Part shown: in pieces, positions 9,666 to 17,903 of the stretch | Layout: each line of letters opens with the position of its first letter | Position numbering within the stretch: position 1 is the stretch's first letter | DNA from: Cryomorphaceae bacterium | GTDB lineage: Bacteria; Bacteroidota; Bacteroidia; Flavobacteriales_D; Crocinitomicaceae | NCBI GenBank assembly: GCA_021299335.1 | Contig: JAJTGF010000002.1 | Coordinates: 1-63,970, forward strand | Length of the DNA: 63,970 nt | Direction: 5' to 3' | Program-made: the position numbers and the translations under genes | The notes under the pieces: model-generated | What the model was told of the DNA's origin: nothing | The model's database searches: none | Seen by the model: the letters and a program-made list of their open reading frames with translations, nothing else

Positions 9666-10549
9666 AGGCCGAAGTTACGAAGTTTCGTTAAGCTGCCTTG
9701 AAAGAAATTGCCATCCACAAAGGTATTGATGCCGTGTACCACCATTTTTTCTGAAAACTGATAAAATTGCCAAGGCAAATGCGACACTTTTTGATGAGGG
9801 CCATAAGATGCAACCCAGAGCGGATAACCGTCTATACTTCCTTTCAAATAGCGCTCATAAAAAAAACGGCCCGTGTAAACGATTGGTTTGCAGTGGTAGT
9901 GCTGCCCAACGATGCGCAGCCAATTTTGAACGCCTTTGCGCAAATTAGCAGCACCAAGTGGCGACATTCGTTCTACATCGAGTACTGGTGGAAAGTCTCC
10001 AGGTTGCAATTGAACTTGAGAAATGAAATTGTTGGCTTGTTCTACAGAATTTTCAAACGGACGGTAATAATGATAGGCCCCTCGCTGCAAGCCCACTCTT
10101 TTAAGCGCTGACCAATTGTCCTTAAATTTGGCATCCACTCCATTATTACCCATCGTTGCGCGCACAATGGCAAAGCGCAGGGGGTGTTTGGTCAGCAAGA
10201 CCTCATCCCAATTGATACTGCCTTGGTATTGAGAAACATCGATGCCAAAACAATAGGTCTGATCGTCGGCAATGGCTGTTTCTGAAAGCGTTTCGGCTGT
10301 TGCGTTGCGCAATACCGGACGCAGGAGGTCTATGCGGTCATAGAAGCGAATGAAGGTAAATACAAAAAGAACGAATCCTAAGGTGAGTAACCAGGGTAAA
10401 TAAGGTCGTTTTCTGCGCCATTTTTTTTTGGTCCAAATCAAAAGCAATGCAAGCAAAGCAAACAGCCCCAAAATATATTGTGGATGCGTGAGTAACCAAA
10501 ATGCAATTGAACGCAAAAAAGACATGAACAAAGATATCAATCCAAACAT
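9662..10549 (-). CDS. GH25 family lysozyme-like muramidase, membrane-anchored
   Basis: A 295-residue protein. An N-terminal membrane anchor (two hydrophobic stretches within about 1-65) precedes a glycoside hydrolase 25 domain (about 95-285). GH25 hallmarks are visible: FGIDVSQYQGSINWDEV at the start, FAIVRATMG, GAYHYYRP, and PPVLDVERM, which carries the acidic catalytic residues. GH25 enzymes hydrolyse peptidoglycan, here probably facing the periplasm. The start is ambiguous: ATG at 10549 overlaps the LRR gene by 13 bp, while the ATG at 10525 would leave a short gap. Confidence 0.88.
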   Translation of the reverse strand: MFGLISLFMSFLRSIAFWLLTHPQYILGLFALLALLLIWTKKKWRRKRPYLPWLLTLGFVLFVFTFIRFYDRIDLLRPVLRNATAETLSETAIADDQTYCFGIDVSQYQGSINWDEVLLTKHPLRFAIVRATMGNNGVDAKFKDNWSALKRVGLQRGAYHYYRPFENSVEQANNFISQVQLQPGDFPPVLDVERMSPLGAANLRKGVQNWLRIVGQHYHCKPIVYTGRFFYERYLKGSIDGYPLWVASYGPHQKVSHLPWQFYQFSEKMVVHGINTFVDGNFFQGSLTKLRNFGL

Positions 10550-11103
10550 TTACACGGCGGGTCTATCAGCACTTTCGTTTGAGGTAGGCGTGCGAGTAGT
10601 TGCTTGGCAAAAATTGTTCCGTACATGACGCCTTCAATGTTGAGCACGCGCAAGTCTGGCAGCAGAAAAATACCTTCCCCAAATTGTTCGATGGCATTGC
10701 CATAAAGATCAAGGGTCTGCAACTGAGTCAGTGAACTCATTTGATCGGGGAGGATGCGCAGCTCATTGCGTTCCAACGATAAGTATGCTAATGAAGGCAG
10801 CTGGCAAAGCACTAATGGAAAGTGATCTAGTTTGTTCTTTCCTATTTTTAAGTGTTTTAGTGTTGTAAAAACCTGCATCTCATCAGGAAGAAAAGTCAAT
10901 TTATTATTAGATAAATCGAGCGAGTCGAGCCAAACGAATTTAAAAAGCGCTGCGGGAAGGCTATCCCACTTGAGCCCAGAACAATCCAAGGAGTTTACAC
11001 TTGCTGGATCCATTTGCAAAGCATCTTGCCACTTGACGGCTTGTGCATTTGCCAGCAGCGTACAGTTTGAGAACAAAAGGAGCAAGCAAAGTTGTCGAAG
11101 CAT
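10537..11103 (-). CDS. Secreted leucine-rich-repeat protein
   Basis: A 188-residue protein with a signal peptide (1-20) and about five leucine-rich repeats of about 23 residues (examples: LDSLDLSNNKLTFLP, LAYLSLERNELRILP, LQTLDLYGNAIEQF). A capping region ends CKCLD. Repeats of this kind mediate protein binding; there is no enzymatic domain. It is the first gene of the minus-strand run. Its ATG lies 4 bp after TACCTTAG, a near-match to the Bacteroidota -7 element, so its mRNA may be leaderless. Confidence 0.8.
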   Translation of the reverse strand: MLRQLCLLLLFSNCTLLANAQAVKWQDALQMDPASVNSLDCSGLKWDSLPAALFKFVWLDSLDLSNNKLTFLPDEMQVFTTLKHLKIGKNKLDHFPLVLCQLPSLAYLSLERNELRILPDQMSSLTQLQTLDLYGNAIEQFGEGIFLLPDLRVLNIEGVMYGTIFAKQLLARLPQTKVLIDPPCKCLD

Positions 11104-11185
11104 TTATCTAAGGTAGTAAAAAAATAAATGAGGCGCCTTCAGATAATTATTGTACTTTTAACAATATCTAACGCCTGACACTCCC

Positions 11186-12511
11186 ATGAAATTTCTTTTA
11201 TCACTTGCCATAGCGCTATCTTCTACTGTCGTTTTTTCACAAGCGGGCCCCATCGATTTCGAACCAACTGGCTACGGTGCCAACTGGGCTTGGACTACTT
11301 TTGAGAATGGCAACAATCCTTCCGTACAAATGGTCGCTAATCCATCTGCAAGTGGAATCAATGTTTCAAGTACTGTCTGTAAGTTCACTGCATTAGTCAA
11401 TGGCGCACCTTGGGCAGGTTTTGAATCTGTTCATGGCCAAGGCATCGGTGTTTTTAACCTCACTGCTGCCAATTGCCAGATCAAGGTCATGGTCTACAAA
11501 TCGGTCATAAGCCCGGTGGGGCTCAAATTTGCAACGCCCTCAGGTGCCTCATCCGGACAAATTTTGGTGAGCAACACGTTAGTCAACCAATGGGAAGAAC
11601 TCACTTTTGACTTCACTAATGTACTGAGCAACCCTACTTCTATTGGCATAGACCAGATTATCTTTTTCCCGGATTTTGCGCAAAGATCTGATAACAATGT
11701 GTGCTATTTGGACAATATCAAGTTCTCTAATCAAGATGGCTCGCAAAATGCAGCTCCTATGGGTCCTGCACCAACGCCAAACTACCCTGCTGCTGCAGTC
11801 ATTTCTCTTTTCAGCAATCCGTATGTAAATGTACCTGTAGACACTTGGCAAGCGCCTTGGTCACAAGCACAACTGACCGACCTTCAAATTCAAGGAAACG
11901 ACACCAAACGCTACAGCTCGATGAATTTTGCTGGTATTGAGACACTCGGTGGCAACCAACTCGACCTCTCTGACATGACGCATTTGCGACTAGATTATTG
12001 GACCGCAAACATGGATCCCTTTAAAGTGAAGTTGGTGGATTTTGGTGCCAACGGACAATACGCCGGTGGCGACGACAGTGAGAGCGAGCTCAGTTTTCAA
12101 CCAATTGCGCAAACTTGGAATACACTCGAGATCCCACTTAGTCAATTCAGTAACCTCAACAGCCTGAGTCATTTTTCTCAGCTCATTTTGTCGGGAGAAC
12201 CTGTAGGTACAGGAGTTGTTTTTATTGATAACGTATTGTTTTTTGACGAAAACCTAACGCATACGACTGTTCATGAAGCCCAACTCATGGAAGTTTATCC
12301 AAGTCCATTTGATGAAGTACTACACATCAAAAGCCAAGAAAATATCAGTGCTGTTGTCATCCAAAATATCCTCGGACAACACTTGATGACCTTGTCTTTT
12401 GAGCAAAATGAGGTAGAGATTCCAACCTCACATTTGCCTTACGGTATGTATGTTGTACAGGTGCATACCCAAAACGGCGGACTGCAACAAGTGAAAATCC
12501 TGAAAAAATAA
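11186..12511 (+). CDS. Secreted protein with two carbohydrate-binding-like modules and T9SS type A sorting domain
   Basis: A 441-residue protein. A signal peptide (1-18) leads into two jelly-roll-like modules (about 20-185 and 210-355), each ending with a D-N-[I/V]-x-F strand (CYLDNIKFSN, FIDNVLFFDE). This layout is common to glycan-binding modules in Bacteroidota. The C-terminus is a T9SS type A domain (VYPSPFDEVLHIKS, then LPYGMYVVQV). No catalytic domain is present. It is flanked by opposing genes, so it is monocistronic. It may help bind beta-glucans, because similar modules accompany GH16 enzymes and this genome has one at 50 kb; that link is inference. Confidence 0.78.
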   Translation: MKFLLSLAIALSSTVVFSQAGPIDFEPTGYGANWAWTTFENGNNPSVQMVANPSASGINVSSTVCKFTALVNGAPWAGFESVHGQGIGVFNLTAANCQIKVMVYKSVISPVGLKFATPSGASSGQILVSNTLVNQWEELTFDFTNVLSNPTSIGIDQIIFFPDFAQRSDNNVCYLDNIKFSNQDGSQNAAPMGPAPTPNYPAAAVISLFSNPYVNVPVDTWQAPWSQAQLTDLQIQGNDTKRYSSMNFAGIETLGGNQLDLSDMTHLRLDYWTANMDPFKVKLVDFGANGQYAGGDDSESELSFQPIAQTWNTLEIPLSQFSNLNSLSHFSQLILSGEPVGTGVVFIDNVLFFDENLTHTTVHEAQLMEVYPSPFDEVLHIKSQENISAVVIQNILGQHLMTLSFEQNEVEIPTSHLPYGMYVVQVHTQNGGLQQVKILKK

Positions 12512-12519
12512 GCGAGTAC

Positions 12520-13452
12520 TTAGTTTTGGAAATACGCTCGAACAGCGTGTTCGTCTGCTTGTAATTGGGTTTTTAGCGCGGCAAGGTTCTCGAACTTATG
12601 CTCTGGCCTGATGCGCTCGTGCAAACTGAGCGCTAGATAAGCTTCGTATATATCGGACTGGAAATCAAAGAAATGCACTTCGATTTTGCGTTCTGTTTTG
12701 GCCTCTTGAATAGTGGGCCTCCAACCGATATTCATCATGCCAAAGCGTTTTTTTCCGTTGAATTCACTCGAGACCGCATAAACGCCATCGGCAGGGAGTA
12801 TTTTTTCGCTTTCGGTAAGCTGCACATTGGCTGTTGGGTAGCCGATACTGCGTCCGTTTTGCAAACCGCGCGACACAAAACCCGAAACTTGATAAGGCTG
12901 GCCGAGATACGCGTTTGCCTGTGCAATTTGACCAGACTCGATGGCTTTTCTGATTTTTGAAGAGCTGATGTAAACCGCATCAATTTGCTCTGCAGGAATT
13001 TCTGAGACTTCAAAGCTCCCTTTGGTTTCGTAACTGCGTAAAAAAGCGAGATTTCCCTGGCGATCATGACCAAACTGATGGTCGTAACCAATAATCACAC
13101 TTTGGGCATTGAGCCCCCTAATGAGCACTTCTTCGACAAACTGAGCTGCAGTTTGTTTGGCAAATTGTTCATTGAACTCGAGCACAACAACGTGATCTAG
13201 CCCTAGCGCTTCGAGACGAGCTAATTTCTCCTCTTGGGTTTGTATGAGACCGAGTGGTTCTGTTGGAAATAAGATGCGGCGCGGATGCGGATGAAAAGTG
13301 AGCAAGACCGAAACCAACCCTTTTTGCTTGGCTTGCGCGCAAACGGTTGCCAATATTTTTTGATGACCTAAGTGCAGGCCGTCGAAGGTCCCGATGGTCA
13401 GGACCGATTGTTGCTGTCGTGGAAAAGTTGCTAGATGCTTGTGTACCTGCAT
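12520..13452 (-). CDS. ribF: Bifunctional riboflavin kinase / FAD synthetase
   Basis: A 310-residue cytoplasmic enzyme that converts riboflavin to FMN and then FAD. The N-terminal nucleotidyltransferase domain shows LTIGTFDGLHLGHQKIL (about 18-34) and IIGYDHQFG. The C-terminal flavokinase domain (about 180-305) shows GRSIGYPTANV and DGVYAV. The length is normal. Its ATG overlaps the queA stop by 1 bp (TAATG), so it is translationally coupled to queA and driven by the queA promoter. Confidence 0.95.
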   Translation of the reverse strand: MQVHKHLATFPRQQQSVLTIGTFDGLHLGHQKILATVCAQAKQKGLVSVLLTFHPHPRRILFPTEPLGLIQTQEEKLARLEALGLDHVVVLEFNEQFAKQTAAQFVEEVLIRGLNAQSVIIGYDHQFGHDRQGNLAFLRSYETKGSFEVSEIPAEQIDAVYISSSKIRKAIESGQIAQANAYLGQPYQVSGFVSRGLQNGRSIGYPTANVQLTESEKILPADGVYAVSSEFNGKKRFGMMNIGWRPTIQEAKTERKIEVHFFDFQSDIYEAYLALSLHERIRPEHKFENLAALKTQLQADEHAVRAYFQN

Positions 13453-14510
13453 TAGAGGATGAGCATAGCGTCTCCGTAAGAATAGAAACGGTACTTTTCT
13501 CTAACCGCTTCTTCGTAGGCTTTGTGCATGAGTTCGTGGCCCATAAAGGCGGAAATCATCATGAGCAAAGTGGATAGCGGCGTATGGAAATTGGTGATGA
13601 GACAGTCTGCAATACTGAATTCGTATGGCGGGAAAATGAATTTGTTGGTCCAGCCTTCGTATGGCTTGAGCATGCCATCTGTAGAAACGGAGGTTTCGAT
13701 AGAGCGCATGGAAGTGGTGCCTACCGCACAAACTTTGCGTTTGTTGCGCTTGGCATCGTTGACCATTTGCACTGCTTTTTCGGGGATGATCACTTGCTCT
13801 GAGTCCATTTTGTGCTTGGTGAGGTCTTCTACCTCCACTGAACGAAAAGTCCCTAAGCCGACGTGCAGCGTAAGCTCGGCAAAATTGATGCCCTTGAGTT
13901 CAAGACGCTTTAACAATTGTTTGGAGAAATGAAGCCCTGCGGTAGGTGCAGCAACCGCGCCTTCTACACTGGCAAATACTGTTTGGTAGCGTTCTTCGTC
14001 TTCTGGTTCTACTTCCCTTTTGATGTATTTTGGAAGTGGTGTTTCGCCAAGCTCAGTGATTTTTGCTTTGAATTCTTCGTAGGGGCCATCGAATAAGAAA
14101 CGCAACGTACGACCTCTTGAGGTGGTGTTGTCGATTACCTCAGCAACGAGAGAGTCGTCTTCGCCAAAATACAATTTATTGCCAATGCGGATCTTGCGAG
14201 CGGGGTCGACAAGGACATCCCACAAAAGACTTTCACGGTTGAGTTCACGCAATAAGAAAACTTCAATTTTAGCCCCTGTTTTCTCTTTGTTGCCGTACAT
14301 GCGCGCAGGGAAAACACGGGTATTGTTCATGATCATGACGTCGCCTTCGTCAAAGTAGTCTAGGACATCGCGAAACATTTTGTGTTCTATGAGACCCGTT
14401 GAACGGTGCACAACCATAAGGCGGCATTCGTCGCGGTTTTCTTCTGGATAATTGGCGATTAATTCTTCAGGGAGGTTGAAGTCAAAATCAGAAAGTTTCA
14501 TTTTGCTCAT
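13452..14510 (-). CDS. queA: S-adenosylmethionine:tRNA ribosyltransferase-isomerase
   Basis: A 352-residue QueA, which transfers ribose from SAM to preQ1-modified tRNA during queuosine synthesis. Family blocks are visible: [11 protein letters not shown] at the start, [15 protein letters not shown], a PTAGLHFS motif in the middle, [16 protein letters not shown], and [17 protein letters not shown] near the end. No other queuosine genes lie nearby. An alternative ATG three codons downstream (MKLSDF) is possible. A good promoter and a small hairpin lie just upstream. Confidence 0.96.
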   Translation of the reverse strand: MSKMKLSDFDFNLPEELIANYPEENRDECRLMVVHRSTGLIEHKMFRDVLDYFDEGDVMIMNNTRVFPARMYGNKEKTGAKIEVFLLRELNRESLLWDVLVDPARKIRIGNKLYFGEDDSLVAEVIDNTTSRGRTLRFLFDGPYEEFKAKITELGETPLPKYIKREVEPEDEERYQTVFASVEGAVAAPTAGLHFSKQLLKRLELKGINFAELTLHVGLGTFRSVEVEDLTKHKMDSEQVIIPEKAVQMVNDAKRNKRKVCAVGTTSMRSIETSVSTDGMLKPYEGWTNKFIFPPYEFSIADCLITNFHTPLSTLLMMISAFMGHELMHKAYEEAVREKYRFYSYGDAMLIL

Positions 14511-14525
14511 AGGACGATTTTTTAA

Positions 14526-14542
14526 TCCCCGCTTTCAGGGGA
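14526..14542 (-). other. Small GC-rich hairpin in the queA leader
   Basis: On the minus strand TCCCC and GGGGA pair around a 7-base loop (TGAAAGC), followed by an A-rich tract. It lies between the predicted transcription start and the queA start codon. The loop is too short for a known preQ1 riboswitch. It could influence translation or mRNA stability. Confidence 0.35.
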
Positions 14543-14545
14543 GCG

Positions 14546-14577
14546 CAAAGATACAACATCAAGACCCCCCATGTCAA
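14546..14577 (-). promoter_or_regulatory. Bacteroidota-type promoter of queA-ribF
   Basis: The minus strand reads TTG, a 21-base spacer, then TATCTTTG. This matches the Bacteroidota consensus TTG-N(17-23)-TAnnTTTG. The -7 box ends 35 bp upstream of the queA ATG, giving a leader of about 30 nt. Confidence 0.65.
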
Positions 14578-14688
14578 GTATTTGCCCAACTATTTCTGGG
14601 CACAACCTGACTAATGTCATTTTTTGAGCAGATATCACTCATTTTTTATGCCTCAAATTCACAAGAAATTTGCTAAAAACGAACGCTT

Positions 14689-14949
14689 ATGTATGCAAAA
14701 ATGATTGAAGAAATGGACGATAACCGCTTTGGTTGGATTGCCATCATTATTTTGATTGTCGGATGTCTTGGCGGATTGACCGTTGGTCTTGGTGCCATTG
14801 GTTCAACGCTCACACTGATCACTGTCGTGCTTCCAACGATGCTCACGCTGAGCCTTTTGTTGGCTGTTGCGCCAATGCGCTGGATTGTCGCCAGTGCTAT
14901 AGTGAGCACAACGCTCGATTTATTGCTTATGGCCTACTTCCTTTTGTAA
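14689..14949 (+). CDS. Small three-helix membrane protein of unknown function
   Basis: An 86-residue protein with a short charged N-terminus (MYAKMIEEMDDNRFGW), then three hydrophobic helices at about 17-36, 39-60 and 64-84 with almost no loops. The ATG at 14698 is an alternative start. It stands alone between the queA promoter and the convergent MBOAT gene. The translation is clean, hydrophobic and not a shadow of another gene, so I regard it as real. I recognise no family. Confidence 0.5.
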   Translation: MYAKMIEEMDDNRFGWIAIIILIVGCLGGLTVGLGAIGSTLTLITVVLPTMLTLSLLLAVAPMRWIVASAIVSTTLDLLLMAYFLL

Positions 14950-14968
14950 GTCAAAAGCAGCGCAGCAA

Positions 14969-16630
14969 TTAAAACTGGAAGTAAACAAATGCCTTGAAGG
15001 TATCTGATACCGCTTGGTACATCACGAACACCGCTACAGCAAAGGTAAGCGCCTGAACAGGCATGGGCCATTTTGAAAAGAACAAAACGGTTTGGTCTTT
15101 CCATTTTTGAGGCAACCAATGTGTCAAAAAGCCAAGGAAGATCAGGTAGAAAATTCCTTGGTAGGTATTCCAAACAATCCACCATGTCTGATCCGTCCAG
15201 TCAAATTGTTCGGTGACAATCGTCAAGAATTTGAGGGGTTGATCGGCTTCGGGTAAACGAAACCATATGCGGGTAAAGGTGATGAAAGTCAGGGTTAGAA
15301 AAATGCGCCATGCGCGAACGGGCCAATTTGTTGCATGCTCGTACGGACTAATGCGTTTCCAATAATTATAAATCACCAATGCGGCACCATTCATAGCTCC
15401 CCAAATCACAAAATTCTGACTAGCGCCATGCCATAAGCCTCCTACAATCATGGTGATGAGCAAGTTCAAGTCTCGGACGGCAAAAGTTCGGAATGCCTTC
15501 CAAAATTGCCATAGAACGAGGTAGATGAGCAACAAAATGCCATAGGTATACCACAGCTCTACCCATCCGGTAATGAAATATAAAAATCCTAAAATGACAG
15601 CTGTCATGATGGCCGTCCCCCATGAACCTTTTTGATTGCCGCCGAGGGGAATATAGAGGTAGTCTCTGAGCCAAGATCCGAGCGATTTATGCCAACGCCG
15701 CCAGAAATCTGCCACCGAAATAGCTTTGTACGGCGACTTAAAGTTTTCTAATAAATCAAAGCCCATGAGCTTAGAAACCCCAATAGCCATATCGGTGTAG
15801 CCTGAAAAGTCTGCATAAATCTGCAAGGAATAAGCAAACATCGCAATCAGCCCGACAAATCCTGGATAGGAACCCGGCGCATCCAATACTTTATCAATAA
15901 AATGAACCGCAATATAATCGGCAAAAACGAGCTTTTTGAGAAGACCTTTGCCGATCATCCAAAGCGCCCAAGAAAATTCGTATTTGCTGAGTTGATACGG
16001 TTGGTGTATTTGAGGGATGAAATCGCGGGCTCTGACAATCGGGCCAGCAATCAAATGCGGGAAATACGTCACGTAAAAAGCATAATCAAAGAAGTTCTTG
16101 GCAGCAGGTATTTCTTTTCGAGAGATGTCGACCAAATAAGAAATATTGTGAAAAGTAAAAAACGAAACCCCCATGGGAACAAGGATTTTATCGACAAAAC
16201 TCCCTTTACCAAACCATTCGTTACCGATTACTGCAAATTGATTGACCACGTTATAATCAGTGCCAAATTGGGCATTGAACGCATCCGTAAAGAAGTAGGC
16301 ATACTTAAAGTAGAACAAGCCCGCCAAATTAACGATGAGCCCCGCGATCAAAAATCCTTTATTCCATTTGGGTCGGTCCAACCAACCAACGCCACGACCT
16401 ATCAAATAATTGAACAACAGCATAAAGCCAAGCAACAACACAAAGTTTCCAGAAGTTTTGAAATAAAAGAAGAGACTCACGCCTGTCAAGAAGATGCTGC
16501 GGAGTAAATAACGCTTGTGGATCAGGGCAAACACCGCCATCACCGCCAAGAAAAAAAGCCAGAAATCTAGGCGTGTAAAAAGCAAGCTCTCTTGCTGCTG
16601 CCATGAAAAAAGTTCGTGTATGCGATTCAT
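14969..16630 (-). CDS. MBOAT family membrane O-acyltransferase
   Basis: A 553-residue polytopic membrane protein of the AlgI/DltB-like MBOAT family. It has the DFWRRWHKSLGSWLRDYLYI region followed by PLGGN (about 300-325) and the catalytic histidine in GGLWHGAS (about 400). These enzymes pass acyl groups across the membrane to periplasmic glycans or lipids. It starts 1 bp after an SGNH-hydrolase gene, which follows another, as in AlgI-AlgJ/X or DltB-DltD partnerships. The substrate is unknown; an extracellular polysaccharide or peptidoglycan is likely. Confidence 0.93.
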   Translation of the reverse strand: MNRIHELFSWQQQESLLFTRLDFWLFFLAVMAVFALIHKRYLLRSIFLTGVSLFFYFKTSGNFVLLLGFMLLFNYLIGRGVGWLDRPKWNKGFLIAGLIVNLAGLFYFKYAYFFTDAFNAQFGTDYNVVNQFAVIGNEWFGKGSFVDKILVPMGVSFFTFHNISYLVDISRKEIPAAKNFFDYAFYVTYFPHLIAGPIVRARDFIPQIHQPYQLSKYEFSWALWMIGKGLLKKLVFADYIAVHFIDKVLDAPGSYPGFVGLIAMFAYSLQIYADFSGYTDMAIGVSKLMGFDLLENFKSPYKAISVADFWRRWHKSLGSWLRDYLYIPLGGNQKGSWGTAIMTAVILGFLYFITGWVELWYTYGILLLIYLVLWQFWKAFRTFAVRDLNLLITMIVGGLWHGASQNFVIWGAMNGAALVIYNYWKRISPYEHATNWPVRAWRIFLTLTFITFTRIWFRLPEADQPLKFLTIVTEQFDWTDQTWWIVWNTYQGIFYLIFLGFLTHWLPQKWKDQTVLFFSKWPMPVQALTFAVAVFVMYQAVSDTFKAFVYFQF

Positions 16631-16631
16631 A

Positions 16632-17903
16632 TTAGTTGCGCAAATTGTGTAAACTACTTAGATTTTTTTTGAAAGCTTCTATGAGCAATGTTCCTTTGAG
16701 GTGATAGCCAGTTCCTGTGAAATGCACGTAATCTGCTTGCATGAGGCCCGCAGTTTTCCATGTTTTTGAAGAGCCAAGCTCTCCCATAATGCCATAAAAA
16801 TCCCACACCGCCATCTGGTATTGTGCCGCGAGCTGAAAGATCACTTCGCGCTGTCTTGCCGTATTTCTATTTGGATATTTGCGCATGTAATAATCGTCGT
16901 TTGGGACCGTCAATAAAATAGCACAGTTTGGATTGCTTTCTAAAATTTGCAAGATCAACTTTTCCAAATTGGCTTTGTAAACCAACGGGTCAAATGCATC
17001 GTAGCTGCAATGTGCATCGTTGGTGCCGACAGACAAAATAAATAAATCCGGGGGGCGCAGTTGTAAGTCGCGACTAAAGTTGGTGTTGGCCAAATAAGTG
17101 GGTAAACTAGCCCCATTGATTCCGATGGCAGTATATGTGATTCCGGGCAAGTCATTGAGAAACTCAAAACCAAAAAGCTCTAAAGCAAATGGCGTGTTGA
17201 TCTTTTTTACAAAAAGTAAATCGAGTGAGTCCAGGTGATCTGAAAAGCGAACTTCCGTGTATCCCATTTCAGGATAGTGCGCGACATCGGTAACCAACAA
17301 CTCTTGATCGCCAAAATTGAGCTCGTAAGGGAATTCGCCCGTATTGTGATAAATGCGCAAGCGATCAAATGGCGGCTTGACAAGCGTGCGCAAATGCTTG
17401 AAATTGATAACAACCAAAGAATCTGAACACGTAATTGCGGCGCCACTCAATCCGTAATCAAAATCTTCGGAGCGCTGGGTTACACTGCGGTAACCTCTCC
17501 ATGTGTTGGGTGAAGAGAAGTCATAATTGGATGGATTATTGGTGTGAGCCAAATTATACGGGAAGACCAATCCGCGTTCCCCGCTCAAACCCGGCCAGTT
17601 AGACTGTAAAAACGTTCTGAAATCATGCGAGTAGATATCGGCCTGCAGATGGGAGCCTCCGATGTGATAAAAATTTAGTTTTCCTTTACCCGACTCAATC
17701 ATTTGACTCAATTCCCGATTGAGCAGCATCCAGTTGGGGCTTTCGTTGCCAAAAAATTGAAATTGATTGCATTGCACTTCGATAAACGGATAAGTGCGGG
17801 CAATTTCTTGCTCTACTTTACTCAGCGAATCATTGGTACAGAGCAAGGGCGTTTGTCCGAGCACAAAGAGAGGGATGCTACAAATCAACAGTAAGCATCT
17901 CAT
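16632..17903 (-). CDS. SGNH/GDSL hydrolase-like protein, secreted
   Basis: A protein of about 423 residues. The ORF track begins at 17930, but the ATG at 17903 opens a signal peptide (MRCLLLICSIPLFVLGQ) and gives an ATGA overlap with the upstream stop, so I prefer it. SGNH blocks are visible: block I altered to GGSHLQAD (about 82-89 from this start), block III SVGTNDAH (about 291-298), and the catalytic DYVHFTG pair near the C-terminus. It is probably a periplasmic acyl-transferase partner of the MBOAT protein downstream. Confidence 0.85.
   Translation of the reverse strand: MRCLLLICSIPLFVLGQTPLLCTNDSLSKVEQEIARTYPFIEVQCNQFQFFGNESPNWMLLNRELSQMIESGKGKLNFYHIGGSHLQADIYSHDFRTFLQSNWPGLSGERGLVFPYNLAHTNNPSNYDFSSPNTWRGYRSVTQRSEDFDYGLSGAAITCSDSLVVINFKHLRTLVKPPFDRLRIYHNTGEFPYELNFGDQELLVTDVAHYPEMGYTEVRFSDHLDSLDLLFVKKINTPFALELFGFEFLNDLPGITYTAIGINGASLPTYLANTNFSRDLQLRPPDLFILSVGTNDAHCSYDAFDPLVYKANLEKLILQILESNPNCAILLTVPNDDYYMRKYPNRNTARQREVIFQLAAQYQMAVWDFYGIMGELGSSKTWKTAGLMQADYVHFTGTGYHLKGTLLIEAFKKNLSSLHNLRN

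Noticed and set aside
10537-11103. LRR protein as a secreted effector.
   Set aside because: It has only a signal peptide and about five repeats, no effector domain, and it sits in a housekeeping and envelope run.
14511-14553. A preQ1 riboswitch before queA.
   Set aside because: The hairpin loop is 7 bases, too short to form the pseudoknot of known preQ1 classes, and I see no matching core sequence. I kept it only as an unexplained hairpin.
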